Positions 25,638 through 36,427 of a DNA stretch of 64,000 nucleotides are shown here, one piece after another. The position numbers were made by a program, and so were the translations under genes. Source of the stretch: Leptospira sp. WS39.C2 (GTDB lineage Bacteria > Spirochaetota > Leptospiria > Leptospirales > Leptospiraceae); assembly GCF_040833965.1 (NCBI RefSeq), contig NZ_CP162143.1, positions 209,037 through 273,036 of the forward strand, in the 5' to 3' direction. Each line of letters starts with the position of its first letter. Within the stretch, counting starts at the first letter, position 1. Below the pieces are notes generated by a model that saw only the letters and a list, made by a program, of their open reading frames with translations, did not search any database and had not been told where the DNA came from.

Positions 25638-27893
25638 TTACGCTTTCATCAAGTTCAAAGCAGCTCCTGCTTTGAACCATTCAATTTGTTGCGCATTATA
25701 GGTATGGTTCACTTGGATCTCATCTTTTTTTCCATCTTTATGATTGAGAACCAAACTGAGTGGTTTTCCTTCTTGGAATGAAGTGAGTCCGATGATGTCG
25801 ATCAAATCTTCTTCTTGGATTTTATCGTAGTCATCTTTGTTTGCAAAGGTAAGTGCAAGCATCCCTTGTTTTTTTAAGTTTGTTTCGTGGATACGAGCAA
25901 ACGATTTCACAAGCACTGCTCGAACACCTAAATGCCTTGGCTCCATAGCTGCGTGTTCTCTGGAAGACCCTTCTCCGTAGTTTTCATCCCCAACGACAAT
26001 CGATCCAATCCCTTGTGCTTTGTAAGCCCTTTGGGTTTGTGGGACTGGTTCGTAGTTACCAGTCAGTTGGTTTTTCACTTCATTGGTTTTGCCATTGAAG
26101 AAGTTTGTCGCACCAATGAGAAGGTTGTTGGAAATATTATCCAAGTGACCACGGAATTTTAACCAAGGGCCCGCCATTGAGATATGGTCTGTTGTACATT
26201 TTCCTTTGGCTTTGATGAGGAGTTTCAGACCTTTGAGGTCTGTACCTTCCCATGCTTTGAATGGTGCAAGGAGTTGGAGTCTAGTGGAACTTGGATCTAC
26301 AATCACTTGGACACCAGATCCGTCAGCTGCAGGAGCTACATAACCCGCATCTTCAACAGCAAAACCTTTGCTCGGAAGTTCTTCTCCCGTAGGAGGGTCT
26401 AGTTTTACCTGTTCCCCTTTTTCGTTAGTTAAAGTATCCGTGAGTGGGTTAAAACCTAAATTCCCTGCAATCGCAAGTGCTGTTGTGATTTCTGGTGAAG
26501 CAACAAATGCATACGTGTTTGGGTTTCCGTCTTGGCGTGCTTGGAAGTTACGATTGAAGGAGTGAACAATTGTGTTCTTTTCCTTTTTCTCAGCACCTAC
26601 ACGGGACCACATTCCAATACAAGGTCCACAAGCATTGGAGAATACTTTTGCGCCAATTTGGTTGAAGGTATCGATAAATCCATCACGTGCAATTGTGTAT
26701 CTTACAAGTTCAGAACCTGGAGTGATGGTAAATTCTGCTTTGGTTTTGAGACCTTTAGAAGCTACTTGTTTGGCAAGAGATGCTGCACGAGAGATGTCTT
26801 CATACGATGAGTTTGTACAAGATCCGATAAGACCCACTTCGACTTTGAGTGGCCATCCATTTTTTTCCGCTTCTTCTTTCATCTTAGAAATCGGAGTGGC
26901 AAGGTCAGGAGTGAAAGGTCCATTTACATAAGGCTCAAGAGTGTCGAGGTCAATTTCAATCACTTGGTCGAAGTACTTTGATGGGTCAACATACACTTCT
27001 GGGTCAGCTGTTAAATGTGCTTTGTATTTATTGGCAAGATCTGCCACATCAGCTCTGTTAGTAGAACGAAGGTAACGTTCCATTGATTCATCATAACCGA
27101 AAGTAGAAGTGGTGGCACCAATTTCGGCACCCATGTTACAAATTGTACCTTTTCCCGTACAAGAAAGAGCTTCCGCACCTGGGCCAAAGTATTCTACAAT
27201 CGCACCAGTTCCCCCTTTTACAGTGAGAATCCCTGCTACTTTTAAAATGACATCTTTTGCAGAAGTCCAACCATTCAGTTTTCCTGTGAGTTTGACACCA
27301 ATTGCTTTTGGCCATTTCAGTTCCCAAGGGAGACCAGCCATCACATCACAAGCGTCAGCTCCACCAACACCAATCGCAACCATTCCAAGTCCACCAGCAT
27401 TCACTGTATGGGAGTCAGTTCCGATCATCATCCCACCTGGGAATGCATAGTTTTCTAAAACCACTTGGTGGATGATCCCAGCACCTGGTTTCCAGAACCC
27501 AATTCCGTATTTATTGGAAACGGAAGATAAAAAATCATAAACTTCTTTGTTTTCTGTAACAGCAATCCCAAGGTCTTTGCCTGATTCTTCTTTTGCTGTG
27601 ATTAAGTGGTCACAGTGTACTGTTGAAGGCACTGCCACTTTTTTACGACCTGCTTGCATGAACTGCAAAAGTGCCATCTGTGCTGTTGCATCTTGCATGG
27701 CCACTCGGTCTGGAGCAAAGTCAACATAATCGGCACCACGTCCAAAACTTTTGGAAGGGTTTCCATCCCAAAGGTGGTTGTATAAAATCTTTTCTGTGAG
27801 AGTGAGGGGTCGACCCACAATCTTCCTGGCTTGTGTGATGGCCGCTTCCATTTTGGAATAACGAGCCGCGATCATTTCTATATCAAATGCCAT
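25638..27893 (-). CDS. acn: Aconitate hydratase
   Basis: 751 residues, mitochondrial-type aconitase: citrate to isocitrate in the TCA cycle. The [4Fe-4S] ligands are in [10 protein letters not shown] and [10 protein letters not shown], and the swivel domain has [19 protein letters not shown] with the substrate-binding Ser/Arg. Length agrees with the 750-780 residue class rather than the ~890 residue AcnA/IRP class. It is the first gene of a minus-strand unit followed, after a hairpin, by the J-like and methyltransferase genes. Confidence 0.96.
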   Translation of the reverse strand: MAFDIEMIAARYSKMEAAITQARKIVGRPLTLTEKILYNHLWDGNPSKSFGRGADYVDFAPDRVAMQDATAQMALLQFMQAGRKKVAVPSTVHCDHLITAKEESGKDLGIAVTENKEVYDFLSSVSNKYGIGFWKPGAGIIHQVVLENYAFPGGMMIGTDSHTVNAGGLGMVAIGVGGADACDVMAGLPWELKWPKAIGVKLTGKLNGWTSAKDVILKVAGILTVKGGTGAIVEYFGPGAEALSCTGKGTICNMGAEIGATTSTFGYDESMERYLRSTNRADVADLANKYKAHLTADPEVYVDPSKYFDQVIEIDLDTLEPYVNGPFTPDLATPISKMKEEAEKNGWPLKVEVGLIGSCTNSSYEDISRAASLAKQVASKGLKTKAEFTITPGSELVRYTIARDGFIDTFNQIGAKVFSNACGPCIGMWSRVGAEKKEKNTIVHSFNRNFQARQDGNPNTYAFVASPEITTALAIAGNLGFNPLTDTLTNEKGEQVKLDPPTGEELPSKGFAVEDAGYVAPAADGSGVQVIVDPSSTRLQLLAPFKAWEGTDLKGLKLLIKAKGKCTTDHISMAGPWLKFRGHLDNISNNLLIGATNFFNGKTNEVKNQLTGNYEPVPQTQRAYKAQGIGSIVVGDENYGEGSSREHAAMEPRHLGVRAVLVKSFARIHETNLKKQGMLALTFANKDDYDKIQEEDLIDIIGLTSFQEGKPLSLVLNHKDGKKDEIQVNHTYNAQQIEWFKAGAALNLMKA

Positions 27894-28002
27894 CTGAACC
27901 TCTTATACCTATCAGACCGCAGGAAAAAAGGGAATCAATCGAAAATTAAACTACAGAAGCTAAAATCAGTAAAATTGGTTCTTTTCGTTATGATCGATGG
28001 GA

Positions 28003-28527
28003 TCAACCGTCGATCCGGACATAAACTTCATCAGCCTTTAGGATGAGCCCTGTTTTAATTTCGATGAGTCGAGTGTTGACAAAAACACCATCTTGGTAAG
28101 GAGTAACAATTCCTGTGATGATGACATCCAATTTCAGCACCTCACCTATTTTACGCAAGGTGGCAGTATCAGTGGGAGAATCCAAACTAAGGCCTGCTTC
28201 TTTTAAAACCTTTTGGTTTGCCAAACGATCTAAAATTTGAAAACGGTCCTTTTTCACAAGTTCCGTGGTCAGTTTCTCTGCAAGGATATCACCGTATGGA
28301 CTTTTTTTCCCTTCGTTGTCTAAAAATGTCAAAACAACAAGTCTTACTGGTTGGAAATAAAAACCTTTTTCGGATAAGGAAATCGCCAATTGTTCTAAGG
28401 GAGGAACTGTTGGTTTTTTAGGTTTGGTTTCTCTTTCTTCTCCCAGATAACAAGCGCTTAGTGAAAATAAAAAGAGATTAAAAATGATAATATTAAAACG
28501 CAACTTCCATACCAAGTGAGGTAACAT
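28003..28527 (-). CDS. FlgO/LpoB-like lipoprotein
   Basis: About 174 residues; a hydrophobic signal ends in the lipobox FSLSAC. The mature domain (VRLVVLTFLDNEGKKSPYGDILAEKLTTELVKKDRFQILDR, then LKLDVIITGIV and a C-terminal ADEVYVRI) follows the FlgO/LpoB/CsgG-like fold of envelope lipoproteins that bind partner proteins. The start is uncertain: several ATG and TTG codons lie within the overlapping end of the upstream gene. Probably periplasmic and associated with an outer-membrane or flagellar complex. Confidence 0.65.
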   Translation of the reverse strand: MLPHLVWKLRFNIIIFNLFLFSLSACYLGEERETKPKKPTVPPLEQLAISLSEKGFYFQPVRLVVLTFLDNEGKKSPYGDILAEKLTTELVKKDRFQILDRLANQKVLKEAGLSLDSPTDTATLRKIGEVLKLDVIITGIVTPYQDGVFVNTRLIEIKTGLILKADEVYVRIDG

Positions 28528-29512
28528 ATTCATAAAACGATTTTCCATTAAACGCATTCCCTACCATATAACCACCAGGTAACCCAACAAGCATACCGTC
28601 TTTATAAAATTGGTTTTGGAAATTGAGAAAAAAAGTAGTTTTGAGTTTGCCTGATTGTTTGCCGCGAAACGAGGCCGAAAAAGTTTCGGGAGAACGACCA
28701 TTCTGGTCCCGAACCTGTAACAAGGGATCGTTAAATACATTAAAAACTTGGTTCCCAACATAAAGAGAGTAATTTTTAGAAGGACCAAGAAATAAAATAA
28801 AACCTAGCGAAGCAATGTCTTGTGCAGGGATAAAACCAATTTGTCCATTGGAAGCATTGGGTCTTTGGTTTACGTAATTGTATCGGAGGTTTAGTTGGAT
28901 TTTGTCACTACCGAAAAAAAAAGAGAATTTACCACCCTCTGCACCATAAGCAGACACAGGACTATCTGTTTTTACATTATAAACAGTCGTTTGTACTTTT
29001 ACAAAAGGTGAGGCAGAAAAACTACCTTGGTATTCATAAAACAATTTCGGGTCGTATAACGTACGTTTGTTAGCCTCTAATTGTCGAAAGATCATACTTG
29101 CTGAGGGATGGTTCGGTGTCACTAAAATCGATTGGGATAAAGCGGGTTCTCCACTTTGTTTTGCATCAATAAAGGAATAAGAAGCTGGAGTGATCTCTGA
29201 ATCGAACAGCGAGAAAGAGTAAGAATAATTGCTACGTTTAAACCCTCGTTTTGAAGGATTCCCATTTCCCTCTAATGAAAATGACAGAAACGTATCTTTC
29301 GGAACTTCTGAAAATTCGGAACGTTTTGTTTTCGAATGATTTAGAATTGGCTCAATGAATAAATTTGAAGTTTTTTTTTCAACTAACAGAGGTTTTGCTG
29401 GGTTTTCCAATTTTTTGACTTGGTTCTCTTGGATGGGCGCGAGGGTCACCACTGCAAGAAGACCAAAACCAGAAATAAGTGAAACAAATACAGAAACTTG
29501 TGGGGAGTTCAT
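28493..29512 (-). CDS. Putative outer-membrane beta-barrel protein
   Basis: 339 residues. A hydrophobic N-terminal signal is followed by ~80 residues of low-complexity Ser/Lys/Pro sequence and then ~230 residues of alternating amphipathic strands (ASPFVKVQTTVYNV, KIQLNLRYNYV, NYSLYVGNQVFNV, KTTFFLNFQNQFY), ending GMEVAF with the terminal Phe favoured by barrel-insertion machinery. No family was recognised. It overlaps the downstream lipoprotein gene and is likely cotranscribed with it. Confidence 0.6.
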   Translation of the reverse strand: MNSPQVSVFVSLISGFGLLAVVTLAPIQENQVKKLENPAKPLLVEKKTSNLFIEPILNHSKTKRSEFSEVPKDTFLSFSLEGNGNPSKRGFKRSNYSYSFSLFDSEITPASYSFIDAKQSGEPALSQSILVTPNHPSASMIFRQLEANKRTLYDPKLFYEYQGSFSASPFVKVQTTVYNVKTDSPVSAYGAEGGKFSFFFGSDKIQLNLRYNYVNQRPNASNGQIGFIPAQDIASLGFILFLGPSKNYSLYVGNQVFNVFNDPLLQVRDQNGRSPETFSASFRGKQSGKLKTTFFLNFQNQFYKDGMLVGLPGGYMVGNAFNGKSFYEYVTSLGMEVAF

Positions 29513-29564
29513 AGAGAAACTGTTAAAACATATTTCCTAATCCAAAGTGAATGTAAACCTATTT

Positions 29565-30605
29565 TTAAAATAAGAACATCGAGTCACCATAGGAATAAAA
29601 ACGAAACTGGTTCTGTAATGCATACGCATAAGAATTCATCACGAGTCGACTATTAGCGAAGGCACTCACTAGTAATAACAAACTTGATTTTGGTAAATGA
29701 AAGTTTGTTATCAGTCCTTGTACGGATTCAATCGTGTCACCAGGCGACAAAAATATGTCAGTTTGACCCAGACCTACCTTATATTTCTGTTGTTGAGAAT
29801 CAAATACAGTTTCTAACACACGAAGAGACGTAGTTCCGATCGCAATGATCCTTCGACCTTCTTTTTTTGCAGTGTTCAAACGATTTGCCGTTTCTTCTGT
29901 AATTTCATATTTTTCTTTATGAAGTGTTTTAGTTTTCCATTGTTCGGCGGTTAAGGGACGAAATGTCCCATAACCAACTTGTAAATTGACTGGTACAAAT
30001 TCTAAACCTTGTTGGAGTAAATCTTCTTTTAAAGAATCTGTAAAATGAAGTCCTGCTGTTGGTGCAGCAACGGAACCTGATTTTTTTGCAAAGATGGTTT
30101 GGTAACGCACCTTATCTTCTTCATTCCCTTTTCTTTTTAAGTAAGGAGGGATTGGAATTGTTCCAAAAATTTCAAAATCAAAATCGGTAAGTTGGCGAGA
30201 CGAAACGAGTACAGACAATTCCTCTTCTTTCCCTTCGTAACGGAACATAAACTCCGGGAATCCCACTGGCCATAAATTTTCACCTAATCTGAGTTTTGCT
30301 CTATTTTTTAAGATACAGGTCCAAGTGTTCTCTTCACCTTCTACTGTTTCCAAAAAAATCGATTCGTGGATGCGACCTGATTGGACTTGTAAGTAAACCC
30401 TACGGTAAGATACTTTCGTTTCATTAAAAACTAAGACATCACCCGATCGTAGCCAATTTCGAATGTCTCGGAAATGTGGTGTTTCCCAAAACTTGTTTTC
30501 CGATTTATCCACGAGTAGTAAGCGCGATTCATCCCTATTTTCAGCGGGAAAACGAGCAATTTGTTCTTCTGGTAAGTGAAAATCAAATTCTTCTAAAAAA
30601 TCCAT
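29565..30605 (-). CDS. queA: S-adenosylmethionine:tRNA ribosyltransferase-isomerase QueA
   Basis: 346 residues, full length. It transfers and isomerises the ribosyl part of SAM onto 7-aminomethyl-7-deazaguanine in tRNA, giving epoxyqueuosine. Family signatures include FDFHLPEEQIARFP at the start, VLVFNETKV, GSVAAPTAGLHFT and ITNFHLPKSSLLLLVSAF. No other queuosine genes are here. Divergent from the surface-glycan genes with a 63-bp gap. Confidence 0.96.
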   Translation of the reverse strand: MDFLEEFDFHLPEEQIARFPAENRDESRLLLVDKSENKFWETPHFRDIRNWLRSGDVLVFNETKVSYRRVYLQVQSGRIHESIFLETVEGEENTWTCILKNRAKLRLGENLWPVGFPEFMFRYEGKEEELSVLVSSRQLTDFDFEIFGTIPIPPYLKRKGNEEDKVRYQTIFAKKSGSVAAPTAGLHFTDSLKEDLLQQGLEFVPVNLQVGYGTFRPLTAEQWKTKTLHKEKYEITEETANRLNTAKKEGRRIIAIGTTSLRVLETVFDSQQQKYKVGLGQTDIFLSPGDTIESVQGLITNFHLPKSSLLLLVSAFANSRLVMNSYAYALQNQFRFYSYGDSMFLF

Positions 30606-30668
30606 CTTGGAATCACCTTAGGAAAACCTTGTCAATTAACCAGAAATATTGGGAATGGTAGGAGAACT

Positions 30669-31961
30669 ATGTGGAAATTTTTAGAACCGATGGAAAGACA
30701 GGGGAAATGGATCCTCGCTGTTCTTTTTTTATTCCTTTTGGTTACTTCAGTCAAAAGATCACACCAAAAATCTGATTTTTTGGATTATTACCATGCAAGT
30801 GAACGTTGGGGCACTGGTGAGAATTTATACCGGTTTGACGTTGCCTTTGAACTACAATCCAAAATCAAAACAGCAGAAGATTTGTTTTTGCCTGAAAACT
30901 TACCCCTACTTCTTTCGCTTCAAAATGAAACAGCAACTTATATCTACCCTCCCTTGTTTTCATTTTTACTCATTCCTATCACAATGTTATCGGAAAACAA
31001 CGCGGCCTTATTATTTGAGATCCTCAGTTGGATATCCTTACTAACAATTTTGTATTTACTATTCCATAACAAAGAACTCAATCTTCCGAAAACGAAATAT
31101 CCGTATTTAATTTTGATTTCAACCATCCTGTTTAATTTTCGATTCATCGAAAGCCACATCCAAAATAACCAAGTTGGCATCATCCTCATTTTACTTGTAT
31201 TGGTATCTATCCTTATCAAAAATCATGCGTTAGGTGGTTTGCTCCTTTCTCTAGCAGTAAGTATTAAAATTACTCCCCTAGTTTTTCTTTTTGTATTTTT
31301 ATATGAAAAACAATTCAGCAGAATCGTCTGGTTTTTTGTTGGGTTAGTTTTATGGAATGCCATTCCTTTGGTTTATAACTGGGACTATACGATGCAAATG
31401 TCCGAAGAATGGATAACACAAATTCTCGGGAATGCTTTAAACAACCCACTCTTACGTTCTTGGAAAAATAACCAATCACTCACATCAACATTAGCAAAGT
31501 ATTTTGTTTCTGGTGCAGACTTTATCAACCAACCAACGTATGGATTACCGTTTTTAAATCTTTCTCTTTCTGTTTTAAAATTCATACAAATTGGTTTCAT
31601 ATTGGTATTCGGAATTCCACTTCTCCTATTATGGAGAAAACCTAACCAAAAATGGGCGATCATTTCATTATTGTTTTTGATCTCAGCAATTTTTAGTGGA
31701 ATAAGTTGGATCCATAGTTATATCGTTTGCCTTGTACCAATTTATTATATTTTGAACCAAGTATTTCATGATGAAATTGATCGCAAATCTTTGTATTTTC
31801 TAATTTTTGTATTGTCCTTACCAATGTTAAGTCACAGAACTTTTGTGGGACAAAAAGTGGAATCACTACTTTCGATGTTATCGATCCTTTTTTATTCTTC
31901 CAGTTTGTTGTATTTTTATATCGTAAGGTCTGCATTTCATGAAAACAAAAATCGGGATTGA
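30669..31961 (+). CDS. Polytopic GT87/DUF2029-like glycosyltransferase
   Basis: 430 residues with ~10 transmembrane helices and the early DYYHASERWGTGENLYR loop with an acidic residue, as in GT-C type family 87 mannosyltransferase-like proteins that use polyprenyl-phosphate sugars on the outer face of the membrane. First gene of a run of seven plus-strand genes; its 3' end overlaps the GT4 gene by 23 bp. Donor and acceptor unknown. Confidence 0.7.
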   Translation: MWKFLEPMERQGKWILAVLFLFLLVTSVKRSHQKSDFLDYYHASERWGTGENLYRFDVAFELQSKIKTAEDLFLPENLPLLLSLQNETATYIYPPLFSFLLIPITMLSENNAALLFEILSWISLLTILYLLFHNKELNLPKTKYPYLILISTILFNFRFIESHIQNNQVGIILILLVLVSILIKNHALGGLLLSLAVSIKITPLVFLFVFLYEKQFSRIVWFFVGLVLWNAIPLVYNWDYTMQMSEEWITQILGNALNNPLLRSWKNNQSLTSTLAKYFVSGADFINQPTYGLPFLNLSLSVLKFIQIGFILVFGIPLLLLWRKPNQKWAIISLLFLISAIFSGISWIHSYIVCLVPIYYILNQVFHDEIDRKSLYFLIFVLSLPMLSHRTFVGQKVESLLSMLSILFYSSSLLYFYIVRSAFHENKNRD

Positions 31962-33033
31962 TGTTAGACCACTCGCCTATGGTATCACTGGGAACTCTCG
32001 TTATCTTGCGGAAGTTCTGAAAATTATTTTACCTAAACACAAAGATAAAGAATTTTATTTTTTAAGTAACAAACCAATCCATTCCATATTCAATGATTTG
32101 TTATTCCCCAATGTAAAACTTGTTGTAGAATCTAAATCCATCCCAGGTCCCATTTATTTGAATTTTTTATTACCCAAACGACTCAAACAATATAAAATTG
32201 AAGTCTTTTGGGGCACCATTCAAATGTTACCTTTTTTGAAATTACCAATTCCAAGTTATGTGAACTACCATGATTTAAATTTTATTTCAGCTCCTGAAAC
32301 GATGGCGAAATGGAACTATTGGCAACACAAACTTCTTTCGCCGATCACATTAAAAAATGCTGATAAAATCTTTTGTTTATCAAAAAATACGAAAGAAGAA
32401 ATCGTTGCCTTTCGACCTGAATGTAAAGAAAAATGTATCGTTGTTTATCCAGGTGTAACCAAAACACAAACTACTTTGTCCAAATTAAAGATCAAATTTC
32501 CTAAAGATTTTTTTCTTACAGTTGGAACATTAGAGCCAAGAAAAAACATCAATCGCCTTGTAGATGCCTTTTTGTCATTTAAAAAGGAATACCCAAAAGA
32601 CAAACATTATCTCATCATTATGGGAAGAAGAGGATGGGGCGAAGAAGGTGATATCCTTTACGAAAAATTGAATGATCCAAAAACCAAAGAAGCAGGAATT
32701 CAGTTCATTGAAAAACCAGATGAAAATACACTCGCTTTAGCTTTCAAGTTTTGTAAGGCGTTTTTTTTCCCATCTTTACATGAAGGTTTTGGTTTGCCAC
32801 TCCTTGAAGCAATGTTAGAAGGCAAACGATGTGTAGCTTCAGACATTCCAGTCTTCAAAGAAATATTATCAGACAAATGTGACGTTTATGTTCCATCAAA
32901 AGATACCATTGCATGGGCAAATGCCTTCCATTTGATGTCTCGTCCCAACAAAGATAGAATTCCAAAATTCCCAACAAAAATGTGGACATGGCAAGAAACA
33001 GCTAAAAAAATTGAAGAGGTGTTATTTTCATGA
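31939..33033 (+). CDS. GT4-family glycosyltransferase
   Basis: 364 residues, GT-B fold. The C-terminal nucleotide-sugar domain has TVGTLEPRKNINRLVDAF and the E-x7-E type motif in PSLHEGFGLPLLEAM. N-terminus GIDVRPLAYGITGNSRYL is typical of cytosolic retaining glycosyltransferases that build surface polysaccharides. Overlaps both neighbours (23 bp upstream, 4 bp downstream). Confidence 0.88.
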   Translation: MKTKIGIDVRPLAYGITGNSRYLAEVLKIILPKHKDKEFYFLSNKPIHSIFNDLLFPNVKLVVESKSIPGPIYLNFLLPKRLKQYKIEVFWGTIQMLPFLKLPIPSYVNYHDLNFISAPETMAKWNYWQHKLLSPITLKNADKIFCLSKNTKEEIVAFRPECKEKCIVVYPGVTKTQTTLSKLKIKFPKDFFLTVGTLEPRKNINRLVDAFLSFKKEYPKDKHYLIIMGRRGWGEEGDILYEKLNDPKTKEAGIQFIEKPDENTLALAFKFCKAFFFPSLHEGFGLPLLEAMLEGKRCVASDIPVFKEILSDKCDVYVPSKDTIAWANAFHLMSRPNKDRIPKFPTKMWTWQETAKKIEEVLFS

Positions 33034-33617
33034 AACCAATCCTAAATTTACTTTCCAGATGGAAAGAATACAATTCCAAAAAAGAAACTACATATTTTGG
33101 AACATCACTATATGATGAATTAAAACTAAACCCACTGCCTTCTGTTTTATTAATTTTTGGTTCAACTTTATTTTTTTATCTGAGTTTACCTTATATATAT
33201 TATCTGGGAAATTTTTTCTTTTGGTTCGTCGGAGTATTAGAAATTACAAAAGTATTAAAAATCCCTTTTTTAGATGAACTGAGGTATTATCACTATCTCT
33301 CAGTTTTTGTTTATTTTTATCTTTCAGTTTCCCTTTTAATCGATATTAGCCGGCTCTTATCCAAATGGAATAGACGAACTGTTATCGTAAAAAATGAACT
33401 CTGGCAAATTAGCCAGTCTGGATTCGGAAAAAAACTAAACCAATACAAGTTAGATGCAGATGGCCTTTCACTTACTTATGAACATGGCTTACTCTCTGAT
33501 ATATTGGGACTCAATCGTCTCGTATGGATGAAAGATGGGAAAGAATTGTTTTCTTCACCTTACTTTTTCCCTTATAGAAAAAACAAATCCATCATCAACC
33601 AAATGTTAAAAAGATAA
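33030..33617 (+). CDS. Hypothetical membrane protein in glycan operon
   Basis: 195 residues; two hydrophobic stretches (~39-70 and ~88-107) then a basic cytoplasmic-like domain. No family recognised. Coupled to the GT4 gene by an ATGA overlap, so it may support that enzyme or the export of its product. Confidence 0.6.
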   Translation: MKPILNLLSRWKEYNSKKETTYFGTSLYDELKLNPLPSVLLIFGSTLFFYLSLPYIYYLGNFFFWFVGVLEITKVLKIPFLDELRYYHYLSVFVYFYLSVSLLIDISRLLSKWNRRTVIVKNELWQISQSGFGKKLNQYKLDADGLSLTYEHGLLSDILGLNRLVWMKDGKELFSSPYFFPYRKNKSIINQMLKR

Positions 33618-33631
33618 GAAGGGAAACCCTT

Positions 33632-34918
33632 TTGAAAAAACTTTTTGTCATTTTACTGCTACTTGGATTATTTTTATTCCATTTAAGGTATCTTTCTAGA
33701 GCCTTTGATTGGGATTCCTGTGTTTATGCATTAAACATTCAAAAAGACCGAATTGAGTCAGCGTTTTTTAATCCCCACCACCTTGGATTCGAATCTTCAG
33801 GACTTTTGTTTTGGAAAATGGTTCGTGTAATATACCCAACTACTGATATCATGTTCTTCTTACGATTGAGAATTTTAAGTTTCTCTCTAATCTTTTTAGG
33901 CACATTCATTTGGGTCTATTATAAACTATATAAAGATTTTGTTCTTGCTGTTTCCTTAGCCCTTGTCATTCAAGTGAGCCAAGCGTTCTGGTTTTATAGC
34001 TTACACAATGATACACCACTCATCCATTCTTGTTTAATGGCTTTATTATTCTTATTTACAATATATTTTTTAAGAAAAGGACTAAATAGAAATCATTTAG
34101 TGATTTTATGGTCCATCCAACTTTTTTCTATTTATTTCCACCAATCCAATGTGATCCATTTTGGAATGGTTCCGATGGCAATATTTTTGTCACCAAATCG
34201 AAGTTTTGGGAAAAAATTAAGAACTATTTTTATATATTTAACTTGTTTGGGTGTAGCAACGATTCTCTCCTATTTGTTTGTAGGTTTTGTTATCTTAAAA
34301 CGAGGATTAGGTCCAATTGATGAAAAACATTTTTCATTTTGGATGTTTCTTTATGCTGCGATCAATCGCTGGGGGACAAGCTTAGGTGAAGACAAAAACT
34401 ATGTTTTGTACTTTTATCGGGGAATTGGAGATGCCTTCTTAGTTTTCCAAAACGTAATCCCAAAATTTCGCGTAAACTTATTTGATTTCCAAAATCCCAA
34501 ACACCTACCCTATAATTTAAATCTTTTGTTCTGGATTTTTAGTTTGAGTTTGGGAATTTTGAATTTCCGTACGATGTGGTCAAAATACAAAAAAGAACTT
34601 CTGATCCTAAGTTTCTGGTTGGTTCCTTCGATTGGGTTTTACACTTGGTGGGAAGGTTATTTTTTTGAATTTTGGGTTGGAACAACAATTGGATTGTGGA
34701 TACTCAATTCATATATCCTTAGTTCGTTTCGTAGCCATGAATTTCCAAACTTTTCAAACGCTATTTTGCATACTTCCTATATGATGTTATTTTTGTTTTA
34801 TTTCATCACAAACTTTACGTTTTCGACACTCCCAAGATCAATCGGTCCAAAATTTGGATATACAGAAGGTATCCTCGGACCGGTTGAAAAATTAGCAGAA
34901 GAATCAATCTACAAATAG
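33632..34918 (+). CDS. Polytopic GT-C-like membrane protein
   Basis: 428 residues from a TTG start 14 bp after the previous stop. About 10-11 transmembrane helices, with an acidic residue in the first external loop (RAFDWDSCVYAL), as in GT-C glycosyltransferases, and WEGYFFEFWVGTTIG near the C-terminus. Likely a lipid-linked-sugar transferase, but this is inferred from topology and context only. Confidence 0.55.
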   Translation: MKKLFVILLLLGLFLFHLRYLSRAFDWDSCVYALNIQKDRIESAFFNPHHLGFESSGLLFWKMVRVIYPTTDIMFFLRLRILSFSLIFLGTFIWVYYKLYKDFVLAVSLALVIQVSQAFWFYSLHNDTPLIHSCLMALLFLFTIYFLRKGLNRNHLVILWSIQLFSIYFHQSNVIHFGMVPMAIFLSPNRSFGKKLRTIFIYLTCLGVATILSYLFVGFVILKRGLGPIDEKHFSFWMFLYAAINRWGTSLGEDKNYVLYFYRGIGDAFLVFQNVIPKFRVNLFDFQNPKHLPYNLNLLFWIFSLSLGILNFRTMWSKYKKELLILSFWLVPSIGFYTWWEGYFFEFWVGTTIGLWILNSYILSSFRSHEFPNFSNAILHTSYMMLFLFYFITNFTFSTLPRSIGPKFGYTEGILGPVEKLAEESIYK

Positions 34919-34928
34919 GACAACGATC

Positions 34929-36425
34929 ATGTTATTTAACTCAATTGAATTTTTAGTATTCTTTATTATTTCAATCATCATAGGCAATATTCTTAAAAAT
35001 AAATGGCAACGTTTATTTTTTCTATTAGCTAGTTACTATTTTTATATGGCATGGCAACCTTCGTCAATTTCTTGTTCGGCGATGGGTGACTCTGGAATCA
35101 AATTCTTCACTGATAGATTGTATTGCGATTTCAAAATAAATCCGTATGTTTTTATCTTAGTATTTTCAACAATCATTGATTATTTTGCAGCCAGAGCCAT
35201 TGAGGCAAAACAAGATGGAGACTCAAAACGAGGTTGGTTACTCGTATTATCTCTTGTAGTAAATATTGGAACTTTAGGTTTTTTCAAATATACTGATTTT
35301 TTATTAGGTGTGATCAATGACATTCATTTGTTAGGTTCATTTCAGTTTGAAAAACAGAATATTATTTTACCAGTTGGGATTTCGTTTTATACATTCCAAT
35401 CAATGAGTTATACAATTGATGTATTCAATCGTAAAATTGAAGCTCGCAAATCATTTTTAGACTTCGCATTATATGTGGCTTTCTTTCCACAGTTAGTTGC
35501 TGGTCCAATCGTAAGGGCGGAAACTTTTTTTAGAGATCTTGATTATAGACTGAGTGTCCACAAAGAACATATTGAAGCTGCCTTCGCATTGATCCTGATT
35601 GGTTTCACAAGGAAAATTGTCTTTGCTGATAATCTAGCAAAGGTTGTTGATTCCACTTTTGCAAATTACCAAAACTTAAACTCAATCGAAATTTGGACCG
35701 GTGCATTGGCTTTCGGGTGGCAGATTTATTTTGATTTCGCAGGTTATACTGATATTGCGATTGGTGTAGCTCGGTTATTCGGATTCCAATTTAACGCGAA
35801 TTTTAATTTTCCAATGTCATGTAAAAATATATCAGATCATTGGTCAAGGTGGCACATCTCATTCTCTACATGGATTAGAGACTACATTTACATTCCATTA
35901 GGTGGGTCTAGGGTAAGTGTTTTAATGTATATCAGAAACATTATGATTACCTGGTTATTTGCAGGTCTTTGGCATGGTGCAGCATACCACTATGTTGGTT
36001 GGGGGATATGGCAAGGGACTATGTTACTTTCTCATAAGTTTTATGGAGATACTTCTGTTTCAAAATTCTTGAATACAAAAGGAGGCAAATCCTATGAACT
36101 TTTCTCTCGCATTTTCACAATGTTTTGTTTGGCCTTTGGATTTATTATGTTTCGAGCAGAAACTATGGAAAAAGCAATCCCAATGATGAAGGCACTTGTA
36201 TTTATTAACGATTCAGGTGTTCCATTGACTCGTTGGATGAACTATCGATTTGGAATTTTACTTGTCATTTGTTTTACAGCAAGTTATGTATTTTCCAAAA
36301 GACAAATACCAACGCTTCTCACTGGAAATTGGATGAAATATTCAATTTTTGTAATCGTCAACATTTTACTTTTACTATTATTTGGGGTAACAGAAAGTCA
36401 GAACTTCCTCTACTTTCAATTTTAA
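34929..36425 (+). CDS. MBOAT-family membrane O-acyltransferase (AlgI-like)
   Basis: 498 residues. The MBOAT core is clear: LPVGISFYTFQSMSY, FFPQLVAGPI, WSRWHISFSTWIRDY, IPLGG, and the catalytic His in GLWHGAAYHYVGW. AlgI-type MBOATs pass acyl groups across the membrane to a periplasmic SGNH-type partner, which is encoded 2 bp downstream. The glycosyltransferases upstream suggest acylation of a surface glycan. An insertion with Cys near residues 49-66 (SISCSAMGD...YCDF) is not in the paralogue at 57839. Confidence 0.92.
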   Translation: MLFNSIEFLVFFIISIIIGNILKNKWQRLFFLLASYYFYMAWQPSSISCSAMGDSGIKFFTDRLYCDFKINPYVFILVFSTIIDYFAARAIEAKQDGDSKRGWLLVLSLVVNIGTLGFFKYTDFLLGVINDIHLLGSFQFEKQNIILPVGISFYTFQSMSYTIDVFNRKIEARKSFLDFALYVAFFPQLVAGPIVRAETFFRDLDYRLSVHKEHIEAAFALILIGFTRKIVFADNLAKVVDSTFANYQNLNSIEIWTGALAFGWQIYFDFAGYTDIAIGVARLFGFQFNANFNFPMSCKNISDHWSRWHISFSTWIRDYIYIPLGGSRVSVLMYIRNIMITWLFAGLWHGAAYHYVGWGIWQGTMLLSHKFYGDTSVSKFLNTKGGKSYELFSRIFTMFCLAFGFIMFRAETMEKAIPMMKALVFINDSGVPLTRWMNYRFGILLVICFTASYVFSKRQIPTLLTGNWMKYSIFVIVNILLLLLFGVTESQNFLYFQF

Positions 36426-36427
36426 TT

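Noticed and set aside
25594..25680. Extended start of the J-like protein at 25680
   Set aside because: It would overlap the aconitase stop by 43 bp and cross a hairpin; a nearer ATG exists at 25584.
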